64,000 nucleotides of DNA from Pontibacillus marinus BH030004 = DSM 16465 (lineage in GTDB: Bacteria; Bacillota; Bacilli; Bacillales; BH030062): NCBI RefSeq assembly GCF_000425225.1, contig NZ_AULJ01000008.1:62001-126000 (forward strand). Reading direction: 5' to 3'. The notes beneath the pieces are model-generated. The model ran no database searches and was not told the DNA's origin. It saw only the letters and a list, made by a program, of their open reading frames with translations. The stretch's first letter is position 1, and every line of letters starts with the position of its first letter. Position numbers and translations under genes: made by a program. Below are positions 1-11,888 of this stretch, in pieces.

Positions 1-1
1 T

Positions 2-1348
2 GAGCATGTATTTAATCCAGAACACGCTCAATCATCAAGAGATTTTGAACCTGGTTCTGCTCTTGATTTAGCTAATGCCTATTTATTGCATGTCTTTGGG
101 GGAAATGGAAGTGACCCTACACCTCAATCAGATCTTCTTCAAAAATTATCGGGTACCTATAGTTATCCTCATGGAAATTTTATTATTCACCGAACACCAG
201 AAACGTTTACTAGCTTTAGTTGGCGGAACAATGTAATGCTGCTGAATCTACCTAAACAAGGAAATTGGAATATAACACCTATATTTAACAGTTATACAGG
301 GGTTATGAAGTTTGAAAGCTCTAAGGGGATAAAAGGTTTGACCAATGAGGAATTTATACGTGGTATGGAAATGAATCACTTGCAAAAATTTGATGAGGGC
401 TTTGCAACCACAGGTACCATAACACGTGGGGACGATGAAATCCAACAACAGCTTTCTGTTATCTCCTTACCAAATGGCCATAGTGTGTACACAGAGAAAA
501 TTACAGCATTAAAAGAATGTGAGATCAAAGAAGCGTACACAGGAAACCTTGGAGTGAGGAATGAAAACTATAAAGCTATTCCTCACTTAGCCCCGGGTGA
601 AAGGTCTGTCTATTTACCAGACAAAAACCATAGCTTCAAAGGTTTTATTGGTAAAGAAGACAATCAAGAATTTCATTGGGGACCTCAAGAATTTTTAAAC
701 CTTGATCATAAAATAGGGTTTATCATAAATGGATCTAATGGTGTTAAATATATAAATCGTCATCAGTACGCAAGGTGGAAAGGAATAGAAGACTTTTTAA
801 TTTTAAATGATCTTGGAAACCTATCTTTATCAGAAGGTGATTCATTACCGGTTTTTACTATTGTTACTATGCCGAATAAGTCTTTTCAAGAGACGGAGGC
901 ATTAAATAATGACACCACATTTTTTGATTGTACAGACAGTCATGTTCAAGTGATAAGCCATGGTCGATACTTAGTCTTTAACAACTTTAATACTTTAGAT
1001 AACTGGATCGTTGCTGAGGCTAAGATAAGTAATGATTTTCAATGTATATATGAAGGAATTAATGTGATACAAGATCAGGAATACAAATGGCAAGCCTATC
1101 TTCCAAGATTACAAAATGGATTTACAGAAAGTGAATGGAAGATTGTATCAAGTCAACTTTCTTCATTAAAATTGGAAATTCAAAGTAGAAATGGACGTTT
1201 AACATTTTTAAATTTATCTGAAGAATTATGTACGTTTAGGTTAAAGCATATGAAATCGAATGAAGAACTAGATATTAAGTTAAAAGGACAATCATTCCAT
1301 ACGATAAGTGCAGAACATTTATCTCATGATCCATACCACATGCAATAG
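2..1348 (+). CDS. 3' part of an unidentified carbohydrate-associated protein (5' end outside window)
   Basis: The reading frame is open from the window edge, and its first possible start (TTG at 86) has no ribosome site, so this is the C-terminal part (about 448 codons) of a longer gene. I do not recognise the family with certainty. The visible part is rich in aromatic residues and short beta-type segments (for example HRTPETFTSFSWRNNVMLL near 60-80 codons in), as in the C-terminal beta-sandwich domains of heparinase- or lyase-like polysaccharide enzymes. It lies 46 bases upstream of a GH38 alpha-mannosidase on the same strand, so a role in glycan breakdown is inferred from context. No membrane segment is visible in the part present. 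Confidence 0.55.
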   Translation, partial: EHVFNPEHAQSSRDFEPGSALDLANAYLLHVFGGNGSDPTPQSDLLQKLSGTYSYPHGNFIIHRTPETFTSFSWRNNVMLLNLPKQGNWNITPIFNSYTGVMKFESSKGIKGLTNEEFIRGMEMNHLQKFDEGFATTGTITRGDDEIQQQLSVISLPNGHSVYTEKITALKECEIKEAYTGNLGVRNENYKAIPHLAPGERSVYLPDKNHSFKGFIGKEDNQEFHWGPQEFLNLDHKIGFIINGSNGVKYINRHQYARWKGIEDFLILNDLGNLSLSEGDSLPVFTIVTMPNKSFQETEALNNDTTFFDCTDSHVQVISHGRYLVFNNFNTLDNWIVAEAKISNDFQCIYEGINVIQDQEYKWQAYLPRLQNGFTESEWKIVSSQLSSLKLEIQSRNGRLTFLNLSEELCTFRLKHMKSNEELDIKLKGQSFHTISAEHLSHDPYHMQ

Positions 1349-1394
1349 GAACAGGTATAGTTTTATATTTTGAGTGATCAAAGGAGAGCCAAAT

Positions 1395-4300
1395 ATGCTG
1401 TGGAAAGAAGAAAAATTAAAGAATCGAATAGATGAACTGGAACAATACAGGTACCGGGATCTTATTACTATACCATCTATGGCGATACAACTTGATACAG
1501 AGGGGAAGGTTGGAGAAAGGCCTCCAAACGAGGGAGAATGGTCTGATATTTCTATTGGTGAATATTGGAGAGGAAGAGACCTATATGCTTGGTTACAAAC
1601 CAAAGTATCCTTCCCTGACAATTGGAGTGGAAAACAAGTTGTCGGAATCTTTAATTTTGGTAAAACCGGTGGCGGTCATAACTCTGGTTTTGAATCCTTA
1701 CTATACATGAATGGTGAGCCTTTCCAAGGTGTTGATAGTAACCATAAAGAAGTGTTTTTCCCTGGTGAACTGCATGGAGAAACACTAGATTTAACATTCC
1801 GGTTATGGTCAGGTTTAGAAGGTGGAGGAGAACCAAAAGAACAAGAGCATCAAATTAAAAAGGCTGAGATCGGATGGCTGGATGAGGATGTTGATGACTT
1901 ATTTTTCACAAGTAAGGCCATTATTATGACGCTCCATCAATTAGATGAAAATCAACCTGAGCGAATTAGTTTATTAAATATTTTAGATAAGAGTTTTCAT
2001 TCAATCGATTGGTCAAATGTAGGGACTGATCTATTTTATGAGTCTGTTAAAGAAGCTAGAGATATTTTAAACGAACAGCTAGAAGAGTTAAATAAAGAGC
2101 ACTCTGTCACCATTCATTGTATAGGTCATACACATATTGATGTTGCCTGGTTATGGAGGTTAAAACACACCCGAGAGAAAGCAGCCAGATCATTTTCAAC
2201 AGTATTAAGGTTAATGGAAAAATATCCTGAATATCTTTTTCTTCAAACCCAGCCCCAACTATATGAATATATCAAAGATGATTATCCAGAAATTTATGAA
2301 CAAATGAAGGAACGAATTAAAGAAAAACGGTGGGAAGTGGATGGAGGAATGTGGCTTGAGGCAGATTGTAACATTCCATCTGGTGAATCGCTCGTTAGAC
2401 AACTTCTCTATGGAACACGTTTTATAAAAGAAGAGTTCGGCACAGAATCTAAATATTTATGGCTTCCAGATGTATTTGGATATAGCTGGGCTTTACCACA
2501 GATATTAAAGAAATCAGGCATTAACACCTTCTTAACCACAAAGATTAGCTGGAATCAATATAATCGAATGCCCCATGATACGTTTAAGTGGAGAGGAATT
2601 GATGGCACAGAAATTCTATCCCACTTCATAACCACACCTTATGTAAATTTCAACAGTGAATGGCGCTATGATTACAATGGCCATATTTTACCTGAGACTG
2701 TAAAAGGTATATGGAATGCTTATAGAAATAAATCCTATAATAATGAGCTATTACTTTCCTACGGCTATGGAGATGGGGGTGGCGGTGTAAATAGAGAAAT
2801 GCTCGAAATGCGTCGCCGTCTGGATCAAGTACCTGGGTTACCAAATGTAAAAACAAGCAGGGCAGATGAATACTTTGAAAAGCTTCACCAAAATGTGAAT
2901 GAAACAGAGGAATATGTTCATACCTGGGATGGAGAGTTGTATCTTGAGTATCACCGCGGCACCTATACGAGTCAAGCTGAAAACAAACGTAAGAATCGTA
3001 AGCTTGAACTGTTGTATAGGGAAACCGAGTTTAAGACAGCTTTAGAAAGCCTTTTAAATCGTGGTTGGGATATGTATCCTCATGATCAGCTTGCAAAAGG
3101 TTGGAAGATCGTTTTAAGAAATCAGTTTCATGATATTATACCAGGATCTTCAATTTCAGAGGTCTATGAAGATAGCTTACTAGAGTATCAGGAAGCTCAG
3201 CAAATCGCAGAACAAGAGTTATCTCTTTTAGAAGAAAGTAAAAAGGGAATTTATACAGTCTATAATAGTGCGCCTTGGGAAGTTACGGACATTGTAAAGA
3301 TTCCGATAAGTGATGAAATAAATGACGGTAGTTGGTTTGATATATATAACAACGAGTTAGAGGCGCAAAAAAGTAATAACAATTGGTTGATAAAAGTAAC
3401 AATCCCTTCTATGGGTTATACAACTGTGAATTTTAAGGAAGATGAAGGTCAAAAAAGTGAATCAAGTCCATTTGCATTCAATGAGGATGGAGTAGATACC
3501 CCTTTTTACACGATTAAATGGAATCGTAATGGGCATTTAGTTCAGATTTTTGATAAAGAAAATAATCGAGAAGTGTTACCAGAAGATGCAAAAGGGAACG
3601 TTTTTCAGGTATTTGAGGATAAACCACTGAGATGGGATGCCTGGGACATTGATATCTTTTATCAAGAAAAAATGCGTGAAGTACAAGATTTAGATGAAAT
3701 TAAGCTCATCGATAATGGAAGTTTAGCCGTTATTATTCAGTTTAAGTGGAAGTATTTTGATTCAACGATTACTCAAAACATGAGTTTATACTCTAATCAC
3801 AAACGAATAGAGTTTAATACAACCGTTGATTGGAATGAACAACAACAATTGCTCAAGGTTGCCTTTCCCGTTGATGTAAGAGCAACAGAAGCGACCTATG
3901 ACATTCAGTTTGGAAATGTAAAACGACCAACTCATTGGAATACAAGCTGGGATTGGGCAAGGTTTGAAACAGTGGGCCATCAGTGGGCCGATTTATCAGA
4001 AATGGGGTATGGCGTTAGCCTTCTTAATGACTGTAAATATGGTCATGACATTAAAGATAATATGATGCGTTTAACCTTAATCAAAACAAGTAATTACCCA
4101 GAGCCAAATGCTGATATTGGTACACATGTGTTTTCATACGCCTTATATCCTCATGCAGGAGACTGGCTAGAAGCAAATACTGTACAAGAAGCCTGGTCAT
4201 TAAATAACCCATGTACTTATTTGCAAAAGGAAAACGAGAAGGATCAATTTTCATTATTTCAAGTATCAAAGGAACATATCATGATAGATGCGGTGAAAAA

Positions 4301-4517
4301 AGCAGAGGATAGCAATCAATTTATTATTAGACTTCATGATTATTCAGGTGGTAGAGGTGAAGTTGAAATGACCAGTGAACTGAATATTAAGTCATGGCAG
4401 GAATGTGATTTGTTAGAAAGAGGGGTTGGTATTAAACAGAACTCAAGCGTTATGAAATTTAACCTAAACCCTTATGAAATAAAAACTTTTATTATTGATT
4501 TTAATAACACAAAGTAA
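1395..4517 (+). CDS. Glycoside hydrolase family 38 alpha-mannosidase
   Basis: Releases mannose from alpha-mannosides; no signal peptide, so cytoplasmic. The 1040-residue length fits full-length GH38 enzymes. Visible are the metal-binding HTHIDVAWLWR motif (H245, H247, D249), the nucleophile motif WLPDVFGYSWALPQI (D359), and the glycine-rich YGYGDGGGG stretch. The C-terminal half is the usual beta-sandwich region. The ATG at 1395 is chosen over the upstream in-frame GTG at 1374 because AAAGGAGAG lies just before it (1379-1387). It is followed by aldolase, dehydrogenase, kinase and isomerase genes on the same strand, which points to a mannoside-derived sugar pathway. Family assignment is firm; the exact linkage and substrate cannot be read from sequence. 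Confidence 0.93.
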   Translation: MLWKEEKLKNRIDELEQYRYRDLITIPSMAIQLDTEGKVGERPPNEGEWSDISIGEYWRGRDLYAWLQTKVSFPDNWSGKQVVGIFNFGKTGGGHNSGFESLLYMNGEPFQGVDSNHKEVFFPGELHGETLDLTFRLWSGLEGGGEPKEQEHQIKKAEIGWLDEDVDDLFFTSKAIIMTLHQLDENQPERISLLNILDKSFHSIDWSNVGTDLFYESVKEARDILNEQLEELNKEHSVTIHCIGHTHIDVAWLWRLKHTREKAARSFSTVLRLMEKYPEYLFLQTQPQLYEYIKDDYPEIYEQMKERIKEKRWEVDGGMWLEADCNIPSGESLVRQLLYGTRFIKEEFGTESKYLWLPDVFGYSWALPQILKKSGINTFLTTKISWNQYNRMPHDTFKWRGIDGTEILSHFITTPYVNFNSEWRYDYNGHILPETVKGIWNAYRNKSYNNELLLSYGYGDGGGGVNREMLEMRRRLDQVPGLPNVKTSRADEYFEKLHQNVNETEEYVHTWDGELYLEYHRGTYTSQAENKRKNRKLELLYRETEFKTALESLLNRGWDMYPHDQLAKGWKIVLRNQFHDIIPGSSISEVYEDSLLEYQEAQQIAEQELSLLEESKKGIYTVYNSAPWEVTDIVKIPISDEINDGSWFDIYNNELEAQKSNNNWLIKVTIPSMGYTTVNFKEDEGQKSESSPFAFNEDGVDTPFYTIKWNRNGHLVQIFDKENNREVLPEDAKGNVFQVFEDKPLRWDAWDIDIFYQEKMREVQDLDEIKLIDNGSLAVIIQFKWKYFDSTITQNMSLYSNHKRIEFNTTVDWNEQQQLLKVAFPVDVRATEATYDIQFGNVKRPTHWNTSWDWARFETVGHQWADLSEMGYGVSLLNDCKYGHDIKDNMMRLTLIKTSNYPEPNADIGTHVFSYALYPHAGDWLEANTVQEAWSLNNPCTYLQKENEKDQFSLFQVSKEHIMIDAVKKAEDSNQFIIRLHDYSGGRGEVEMTSELNIKSWQECDLLERGVGIKQNSSVMKFNLNPYEIKTFIIDFNNTK

Positions 4518-4548
4518 AACGATCAAATTAAACAATTGGAGTGATTTT

Positions 4549-5391
4549 TTGTCTATTATACCGAGGTTTAATCGTTTATTTTCAGAAGATGGGAAATGCT
4601 TTGATGTAGCAATTGATCATGGTTTTTTTAATGAATATTCATTTTTAACAGGAATCGAAAATATGGAAAAAGCCATAAGAACTATCGTTTCTGCTAATCC
4701 AGATGCCATCCAGTTGAGTCCTGGGCAGGCGAAGTTATTGCAATCCATACCAGGTAAAGAAAAACCCTCGTTGGTACTTCGCACGGATATTGCCAATGTA
4801 TATGGACGGGAGCTTCCAAAGCATTTATTTAGTCATTTAATCGAAAACCCTGTTAAACAAGCAATATCTTTAGATGCTGCCTGTGTAGTCGTTAATTTAT
4901 TGTTACTGCCTAATCAGCCAGAGTTATATCATCAATGCGTTAGGAATATTTGCAAACTTAAGCCTGAATGTGAAAAGTATGGTATGCCTTTAATGGTAGA
5001 GCCCCTTGTCATGCAAGCCAATGACATAAGTGGGGGCTACATGGTTGATGGAGATATTGAAAAAATTGTACCTCTGGTAAGACAAGGTGTTGAACTGGGT
5101 GCAGATATTATAAAGGCAGACCCTTGTGATCATTTAGAGGAGTATCACCGGGTTGTAGAGACTGCTTCAGGTAAACCTGTTCTACCTCGTGGAGGTGGAA
5201 GAGCTTCTGACGAAGAAATTTTAACAAGAACACACACACTTATGAACCAGGGAGCTTCTGGGATTGTATATGGACGAAATGTTATCCAACATCAACATCC
5301 AAATCAAATGACAAAAGCATTTATGGAGATTGTTCATAATAATGTAGCTCCTGAGGAAGCTGCTTTAATTCTACAGGGGGGGAGTAGATGA
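4549..5391 (+). CDS. Class I (Schiff-base) sugar-phosphate aldolase, DeoC/LacD/DhnA superfamily
   Basis: A 280-residue TIM-barrel aldolase candidate. An N-terminal FDVAIDHG motif and a GADIIKADP motif (K189 as likely Schiff-base lysine) match the DeoC/FbaB/LacD superfamily. GGGRASDEE and SGIVYGRN resemble the phosphate-binding glycine loops near the end. The start is taken as TTG at 4549, with GGAGTG five bases upstream, rather than 4495, which would overlap the mannosidase by 23 bases without a ribosome site. It would cleave a ketose phosphate made by the kinase two genes downstream. Substrate could be fructose-, tagatose- or another ketose (bis)phosphate; not resolvable here. Confidence 0.8.
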   Translation: MSIIPRFNRLFSEDGKCFDVAIDHGFFNEYSFLTGIENMEKAIRTIVSANPDAIQLSPGQAKLLQSIPGKEKPSLVLRTDIANVYGRELPKHLFSHLIENPVKQAISLDAACVVVNLLLLPNQPELYHQCVRNICKLKPECEKYGMPLMVEPLVMQANDISGGYMVDGDIEKIVPLVRQGVELGADIIKADPCDHLEEYHRVVETASGKPVLPRGGGRASDEEILTRTHTLMNQGASGIVYGRNVIQHQHPNQMTKAFMEIVHNNVAPEEAALILQGGSR

Positions 5392-6551
5392 GTGAAATAA
5401 TTAGATTTGGTGTGATTGGTTGCGGTTTAATGGGGCGAGAATTTGCGAGTGTAGTTTCGAGGTGGTGTCATCTTGAGGACGTTCATTTTAAACCAGAAAT
5501 TGTAGGTGTATGTGATACCAATGCAGAAGCTTTAGGTTGGTTTGATCACCATCTACCCAAATTAAAGGTCAAAACAACAAATTACAAAGAGCTATTGGAA
5601 TCAGAAGAAATTGATGCTATTTATTGTGCTGTTCCCCATTTTTTACATAAAGATATTTATATAGACATTATAAAAGCTGGGAAGCACTTACTTGGTGAGA
5701 AACCATTTGGTATGAATTCAGAAGATAATGCAGAAATTATGAAGGTAATTCGAATGCATCCAGAAGTTATTGTTCGCTGTTCTTCAGAATTTCCTTTTTT
5801 TCCAGGAGCCTATCAAATTATCAAATGGGTAAATGAAAATCGTTTTGGAAAAATCATAGATGTGGAAGCTGGCTTCTATCATTCTAGCGATTTAAATCCT
5901 AATAAAGCAATTAACTGGAAAAGAAAGATCGAAACAAATGGTGAATATGGATGTATGGGCGATTTGGGACTGCATGTAGTCCATTTACCTTTTCGTTTTG
6001 GCTGGAAACCTAATAGTGTCCGGGCTTTACTATCAAATATTGTAACAGAGAGACCTGATAAGAGAGGGGATTTAGTGCCATGTGAAACATGGGATAATGC
6101 TATTTTAGCTTGTGATGTTAAAGCTGAGGGTCAGAAGTTTCCTATGATTTTATCGATGAAACGAATTGCACCTGGGCATGCGAACACGTGGTTTATAAAG
6201 GTTAGAGGAACTGTGTTCTCAGCAGAATTTTCTACTAAAAACCCAAAGCAAGTCTCCTATTTATCGTACTCTCAAGGTGGGGACCAAGCATGGCAAATCG
6301 TTGATGTACCATATAAATCTGCCTATCAAACCATTACAGGAGGAATTTTTGAATTTGGATTCTCTGATTCGATTTTACAAATGTGGGCAGCTTTTTGTGA
6401 TGAAATCATTCATAAAGATGACATGAAGCAGCCATTATATTGTGCTACTCCTTCTGAAGCGGAATTAAGCCATAAACTTTTTACTGCTGCACTTGAATCT
6501 AATAAAACCTCAAATAACATCCTATTGGATACAAAGGAGGTAGTGCATTAA
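5388..6551 (+). CDS. Gfo/Idh/MocA-family NAD(P)-dependent sugar oxidoreductase
   Basis: A 387-residue enzyme with an N-terminal Rossmann motif FGVIGCGLMGRE (residues 7-18) and the EKPFG motif near residue 105 that carries the conserved lysine of Gfo/Idh/MocA dehydrogenases. Its ATG overlaps the aldolase stop by four bases (ATGA) and has GGGGGGAG upstream, so the two are translationally coupled. Members act on the C1, C2 or C3 hydroxyl of free sugars, inositols or glycosides. Some also take part in oxidation-assisted glycoside cleavage, which would be an interesting alternative beside a glycosidase. The substrate is not identifiable. Confidence 0.88.
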   Translation: MSEIIRFGVIGCGLMGREFASVVSRWCHLEDVHFKPEIVGVCDTNAEALGWFDHHLPKLKVKTTNYKELLESEEIDAIYCAVPHFLHKDIYIDIIKAGKHLLGEKPFGMNSEDNAEIMKVIRMHPEVIVRCSSEFPFFPGAYQIIKWVNENRFGKIIDVEAGFYHSSDLNPNKAINWKRKIETNGEYGCMGDLGLHVVHLPFRFGWKPNSVRALLSNIVTERPDKRGDLVPCETWDNAILACDVKAEGQKFPMILSMKRIAPGHANTWFIKVRGTVFSAEFSTKNPKQVSYLSYSQGGDQAWQIVDVPYKSAYQTITGGIFEFGFSDSILQMWAAFCDEIIHKDDMKQPLYCATPSEAELSHKLFTAALESNKTSNNILLDTKEVVH

Positions 6552-8278
<1,727 letters not shown>

Positions 8279-8288
8279 AAGGTAGGCA

Positions 8289-9332
8289 GTGAAGATGAAA
8301 TTATTCGGTAGGGAATGGACGAAAAGAGAACTATTATCACGGGTTGGTAATATTGCTCAGATCGGCGGGGTTAAACGGTTAACTTACAGTGAAGGGAAAG
8401 CCGCTGGTGTAGAAATTATAGAAGTTCGTACTGGTGCAGGTTTGACTTTTCATATTTCTCCTACACTTGGGTTTGATATTACCTTCGCTGAATACAATGG
8501 GGTACCGCTAACTTGGCAATCTCCAAATGGGATAGTAAATCCATTTTTTTACCAACCCAATGGAACAGAGTGGCTGAAAACGGCATCTGGTGGAATGTTA
8601 ATGACATGTGGTTTATTACAAGTTGGATCTCCTTGTGAAGATAATGAAGAACAGCTTGGTTTGCATGGGGAAATCCATCACACACCAGCTAAGAATGTAT
8701 CAGCTACTGCCTATTGGGATGAGGATGACTATATTATATCAGCATCTGGGGTGGTGGAAGAAACATCTATTTTTGGTTCATTCTTACAATTGAGAAGAGA
8801 AATAAAATGTTATTTAGGTGAAAATCGAATAATGATCAATGACGTAGTAGAGAACATTGGATTTGAAGAAGCTCCACATATGATTTTATATCATTTTAAT
8901 TTGGGTTTTCCTTTTATAACGAGCGATACAAAGTTGGATTTTCCATCCCAAAAAGTTGTCGCAAGAAATGAGCATGTGGCTATTGAGAATTATGATAAAT
9001 GGAATATACCGCAAAAGGATTATGAAGAAAGAGTGTATTATCATGAGAATTTGAAGGTTGATGAGAATGATCAAGCGAAAGTGACTATGGAGAACCCTGT
9101 ATTCCTAAGTGATAAAAGAAATCTAGCACTTGAAATATCATGGAATACTAGAAATCTACCTAATTTAATTCAATGGAAAATGTTACAAGAAGGGATATAT
9201 GTATTGGGGGTTGAACCTTCCAATTGTCATGTCGAAGGCAGATCTGTCGAAAGAGAAAAAGGTACACTTTCCTACCTGGCCCCTGGGGAGGAAAAGCATT
9301 ATTATTTGGTGGTTAATCTGAATACTAACTAA
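8289..9332 (+). CDS. DUF4432 aldose-epimerase-like protein
   Basis: A 347-residue protein with a galactose-mutarotase-type beta-supersandwich signature: LTFHISPTLGFDITFAEYNG early on, LGLHGEIHHTPAK near residue 120 and a histidine-containing ILYHFNLGFPF near residue 200. It fits the DUF4432 family, which is found in sugar operons and has no firmly assigned reaction. GTG at 8289 has AAGG six to seven bases upstream; ATG at 8295 is an alternative start. It is the last gene of the tight block; the next gene starts 122 bases downstream. Anomer interconversion of the pathway sugar is the likely role (inference). Confidence 0.75.
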   Translation: MKMKLFGREWTKRELLSRVGNIAQIGGVKRLTYSEGKAAGVEIIEVRTGAGLTFHISPTLGFDITFAEYNGVPLTWQSPNGIVNPFFYQPNGTEWLKTASGGMLMTCGLLQVGSPCEDNEEQLGLHGEIHHTPAKNVSATAYWDEDDYIISASGVVEETSIFGSFLQLRREIKCYLGENRIMINDVVENIGFEEAPHMILYHFNLGFPFITSDTKLDFPSQKVVARNEHVAIENYDKWNIPQKDYEERVYYHENLKVDENDQAKVTMENPVFLSDKRNLALEISWNTRNLPNLIQWKMLQEGIYVLGVEPSNCHVEGRSVEREKGTLSYLAPGEEKHYYLVVNLNTN

Positions 9333-9454
9333 CAATTCACCCATATAATGTAAAAGTATTGAGGAATAGCACGATCAGTATAATTACCATCGAAGAAAAA
9401 ACTCTTACCTATGTTCACAATGTGATGATATTAATTTGTAAGGGTGAGTGAAAA

Positions 9455-10639
9455 GTGTCTAATATATTACTAAAAAATGCAAAAATACATACCGGAGAAG
9501 AAAGTATTGACAAAGCATCCATTTGGATAACGGATGAGTTTATAAATGAGATTGGGGATAATGAAGCCTTTCAAAATATATTATTTGATCGAGTTATTGA
9601 TTGTGAAGACCAAGGCTGGGTGCTCCCGGGGATGATAGATCTCCATATTCATGGAACAAATAATGCAGATATAATGGATGGTACACAGGAAGCATTAGAA
9701 ACAATGTCAAAAGCACTGCCAAAAGAGGGGACAACTTCTTATTTAGCGACAACATTAACTCATGCAGAAGGTACTATTGAAAATGCTTTAAAAAATGTCC
9801 GGGATTTTATGCTTACTAGTAATTCTAATGGTGCTGAAGTTATTGGTGTTCATTTGGAAGGTCCATTTCTTAATATAGAAAAACGGGGTGCACAATTAGA
9901 AGAGTATATCCAAAAACCAAATATCGAATTATTTAATAAATGGTTTCAGTTATCGGGGAAATCTATTCAATTAGTAACTATGGCACCAGAAGAAGATGAA
10001 AATTATAAACTCGTCAATCATTTGAAAGAACTTGGAATCATTGTTTCGATAGGGCATACGAATTGTACATATAATCAAGCAAGAGAATCTATAAATAATG
10101 GAATAACACATGCTACACATCTATTTAATGGGATGTCTGGCATTCACCACCGCGATGTGGGTACTGCAGGTGCAGCTCTTTTATCTAATCAAGTGTTTGC
10201 TGAAATGATTTTGGATGGTTATCATCTTACGCCTGAAATAGCAGATCTGACCTATCGATTAAAAGGTCCTGATCACATAATCTTAGTAACTGATTCTATA
10301 AGAGCTAAATTTCTTGATGAAGGTTCATATGATATCGGAGGTCAAGTTGTCACTGTTATAGATAATAAAGTAATAAATGAAGAGGGTAAACTTTCAGGAA
10401 GTGTTCTGAAGATGAGTAAAGCACGCAAAAATTTTATGAAATGGATAGATAATGATATCTCAATTGTAACAAAAATTACTTCAACTAATCCTGCTAAACA
10501 TATAGGAGTTTATGGACGAAAAGGATCCTTACATACCGGGAAGGATGCTGATATTATTCTAGTTAATCATGAAGGAGAGATAATTCTTACTATTTGTAGA
10601 GGGAAGATTGTTTATGATGCTATTCAAAAAATACGGTAA
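9455..10639 (+). CDS. nagA: N-acetylglucosamine-6-phosphate deacetylase
   Basis: A 394-residue amidohydrolase-fold enzyme that deacetylates GlcNAc-6-P to glucosamine-6-P. Visible motifs are DLHIHGTNNADIMDG (metal and fold entry, near residue 64), the NagA hallmark EGPFLNIEKRGAQ (near residue 133), HTNCTYNQA, THLFNGMSG and the catalytic aspartate in LVTDSIRA (near residue 280). GTG start at 9455 is preceded by AAGGGTGAG. Combined with an alpha-mannosidase it suggests that a mannose- and GlcNAc-containing glycan is consumed. No nagB or PTS for GlcNAc lies in this window. Confidence 0.9.
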   Translation: MSNILLKNAKIHTGEESIDKASIWITDEFINEIGDNEAFQNILFDRVIDCEDQGWVLPGMIDLHIHGTNNADIMDGTQEALETMSKALPKEGTTSYLATTLTHAEGTIENALKNVRDFMLTSNSNGAEVIGVHLEGPFLNIEKRGAQLEEYIQKPNIELFNKWFQLSGKSIQLVTMAPEEDENYKLVNHLKELGIIVSIGHTNCTYNQARESINNGITHATHLFNGMSGIHHRDVGTAGAALLSNQVFAEMILDGYHLTPEIADLTYRLKGPDHIILVTDSIRAKFLDEGSYDIGGQVVTVIDNKVINEEGKLSGSVLKMSKARKNFMKWIDNDISIVTKITSTNPAKHIGVYGRKGSLHTGKDADIILVNHEGEIILTICRGKIVYDAIQKIR

Positions 10640-10642
10640 GGG

Positions 10643-11518
10643 GTGATGAGAATATATTTAGGTGGAATTGAAACTGGTGGCACAAAAGTCGTATGTGGTA
10701 TTGGCACAGAAGATGGGGAATTAGTTGAACGAACTAGCTTCCCAACAACTACGCCTAATGAAACACTTAACCAAATTTTTATGTTCTTTCATAATAAGAA
10801 TATCAAGGCAATTGGCATAGGCTCATTTGGTCCAATTGATTTAAATAAGGAAAGTAAAACATTTGGTTATATCAAGAATACCCCTAAGCCATACTGGAGT
10901 CAGTTAAATTTATTAGGTGAATTAACTAAGAGGTTTCCATTTCCTGTTGAATTGGACACAGATGTTAATGTCGCAGCTTTAGGTGAAATGAAATGGGGAA
11001 ACGCCAAAGGATTGGATAGCTGTATTTATATAACTGTAGGTACTGGAATCGGTGTAGGGGCTGTTACTGAAGGGGTGGTTTTACATGGGATGTCCCACTC
11101 GGAAATGGGGCATATATTAGTTAGGAGACATCCAAAGGATCATTTTAAAGGAATATGCCCATATCATAGAGATTGTCTAGAAGGACTAGCATCAGGCCCT
11201 GCCATTGAAGAAAGATGGGGAGAAAAAGGGGAAGACCTCATAGAATATCCAGAACTACTAGAATTTGAATCTTTTTACTTAGCTCAAGCAATTTCAAATT
11301 ACATACTCATATTATCACCTAAAAAGATTATTATAGGTGGTGGAGTTATGAAGAAAAAGAAATTATTACCAATAATACGTGATAAGGTTAAACAAAATTT
11401 AAATGACTATGTGCAATCAAAGGAATTAGATAAACTCGACTCTTATATTGTATCTCCTGGTCTTGGGGATAACGCGGGACTGTTAGGGGCTATTGCATTA
11501 GCTGAACGGTCATGTTAG
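10643..11518 (+). CDS. ROK-family sugar kinase, probably fructokinase (GmuE-like)
   Basis: A 291-residue ROK protein: ATP-binding GGIETGGTKVVCGIG at the N terminus, GIGSFGPIDL, the catalytic DTDVNVAALGE motif and a zinc-site region HILVRRHPKDHFKGICPYH...C. Length and motifs match Bacillus fructokinases of the GmuE/YdhR type. It begins three bases after nagA stops (GTG 10643, or ATG 10646), so the pair is co-transcribed. It could phosphorylate the fructose made from mannose by the upstream isomerase, giving fructose-6-P. Specificity among fructose, mannose and GlcNAc is inferred. Confidence 0.82.
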   Translation: MMRIYLGGIETGGTKVVCGIGTEDGELVERTSFPTTTPNETLNQIFMFFHNKNIKAIGIGSFGPIDLNKESKTFGYIKNTPKPYWSQLNLLGELTKRFPFPVELDTDVNVAALGEMKWGNAKGLDSCIYITVGTGIGVGAVTEGVVLHGMSHSEMGHILVRRHPKDHFKGICPYHRDCLEGLASGPAIEERWGEKGEDLIEYPELLEFESFYLAQAISNYILILSPKKIIIGGGVMKKKKLLPIIRDKVKQNLNDYVQSKELDKLDSYIVSPGLGDNAGLLGAIALAERSC

Positions 11519-11700
11519 TTAGCATAGGGTTTTGAGAAATAAGCATGACAGAGCCTGTCCCAACCAAAACGAACGAGTTGGTTTAGTGGTCTCAAGATTT
11601 GTTCTTTCATTGTTTTTTCCGTGAATCTCTTTGAATGGTTGTATTCATGATTAACTCCCCCTTTTTAGTGAATTTCTGCTCTCTTATAAACTAAAACCTT

Positions 11701-11838
11701 ATGAATCCTGTTTCTCTTCATCATTACGGTATTCCAAAATATCCCCAAGCTGGCAATCTAATGACTTACAAATCGCCTCTAATGTTGATAATCGAACAAC
11801 GATAAATTTCTGAAAATAACGACAATGGAGCGGTTTAC
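11701..11838 (-). pseudogene. Remnant of a YozG-like XRE regulator (C-terminal part only)
   Basis: The minus strand encodes a fragment ending RLSTLEAICKSLDCQLGDIL plus a short tail and stop. This is the conserved C-terminal half of small YozG-type HTH regulators, as I recall the family. The frame meets a stop upstream, and no start codon or N-terminal HTH half is visible, so it is a remnant. Further along the minus strand, at about 11665, a 13-codon ORF has a good AAAGGGGGAG site; it may be a second scrap of the same locus. It lies at the right border of the mannoside operon. Confidence 0.5.
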
Positions 11839-11888
11839 AATTAAAGCGTTGTCATAAAAGGTTCGAAATTTTGAACAGGAAATCAATC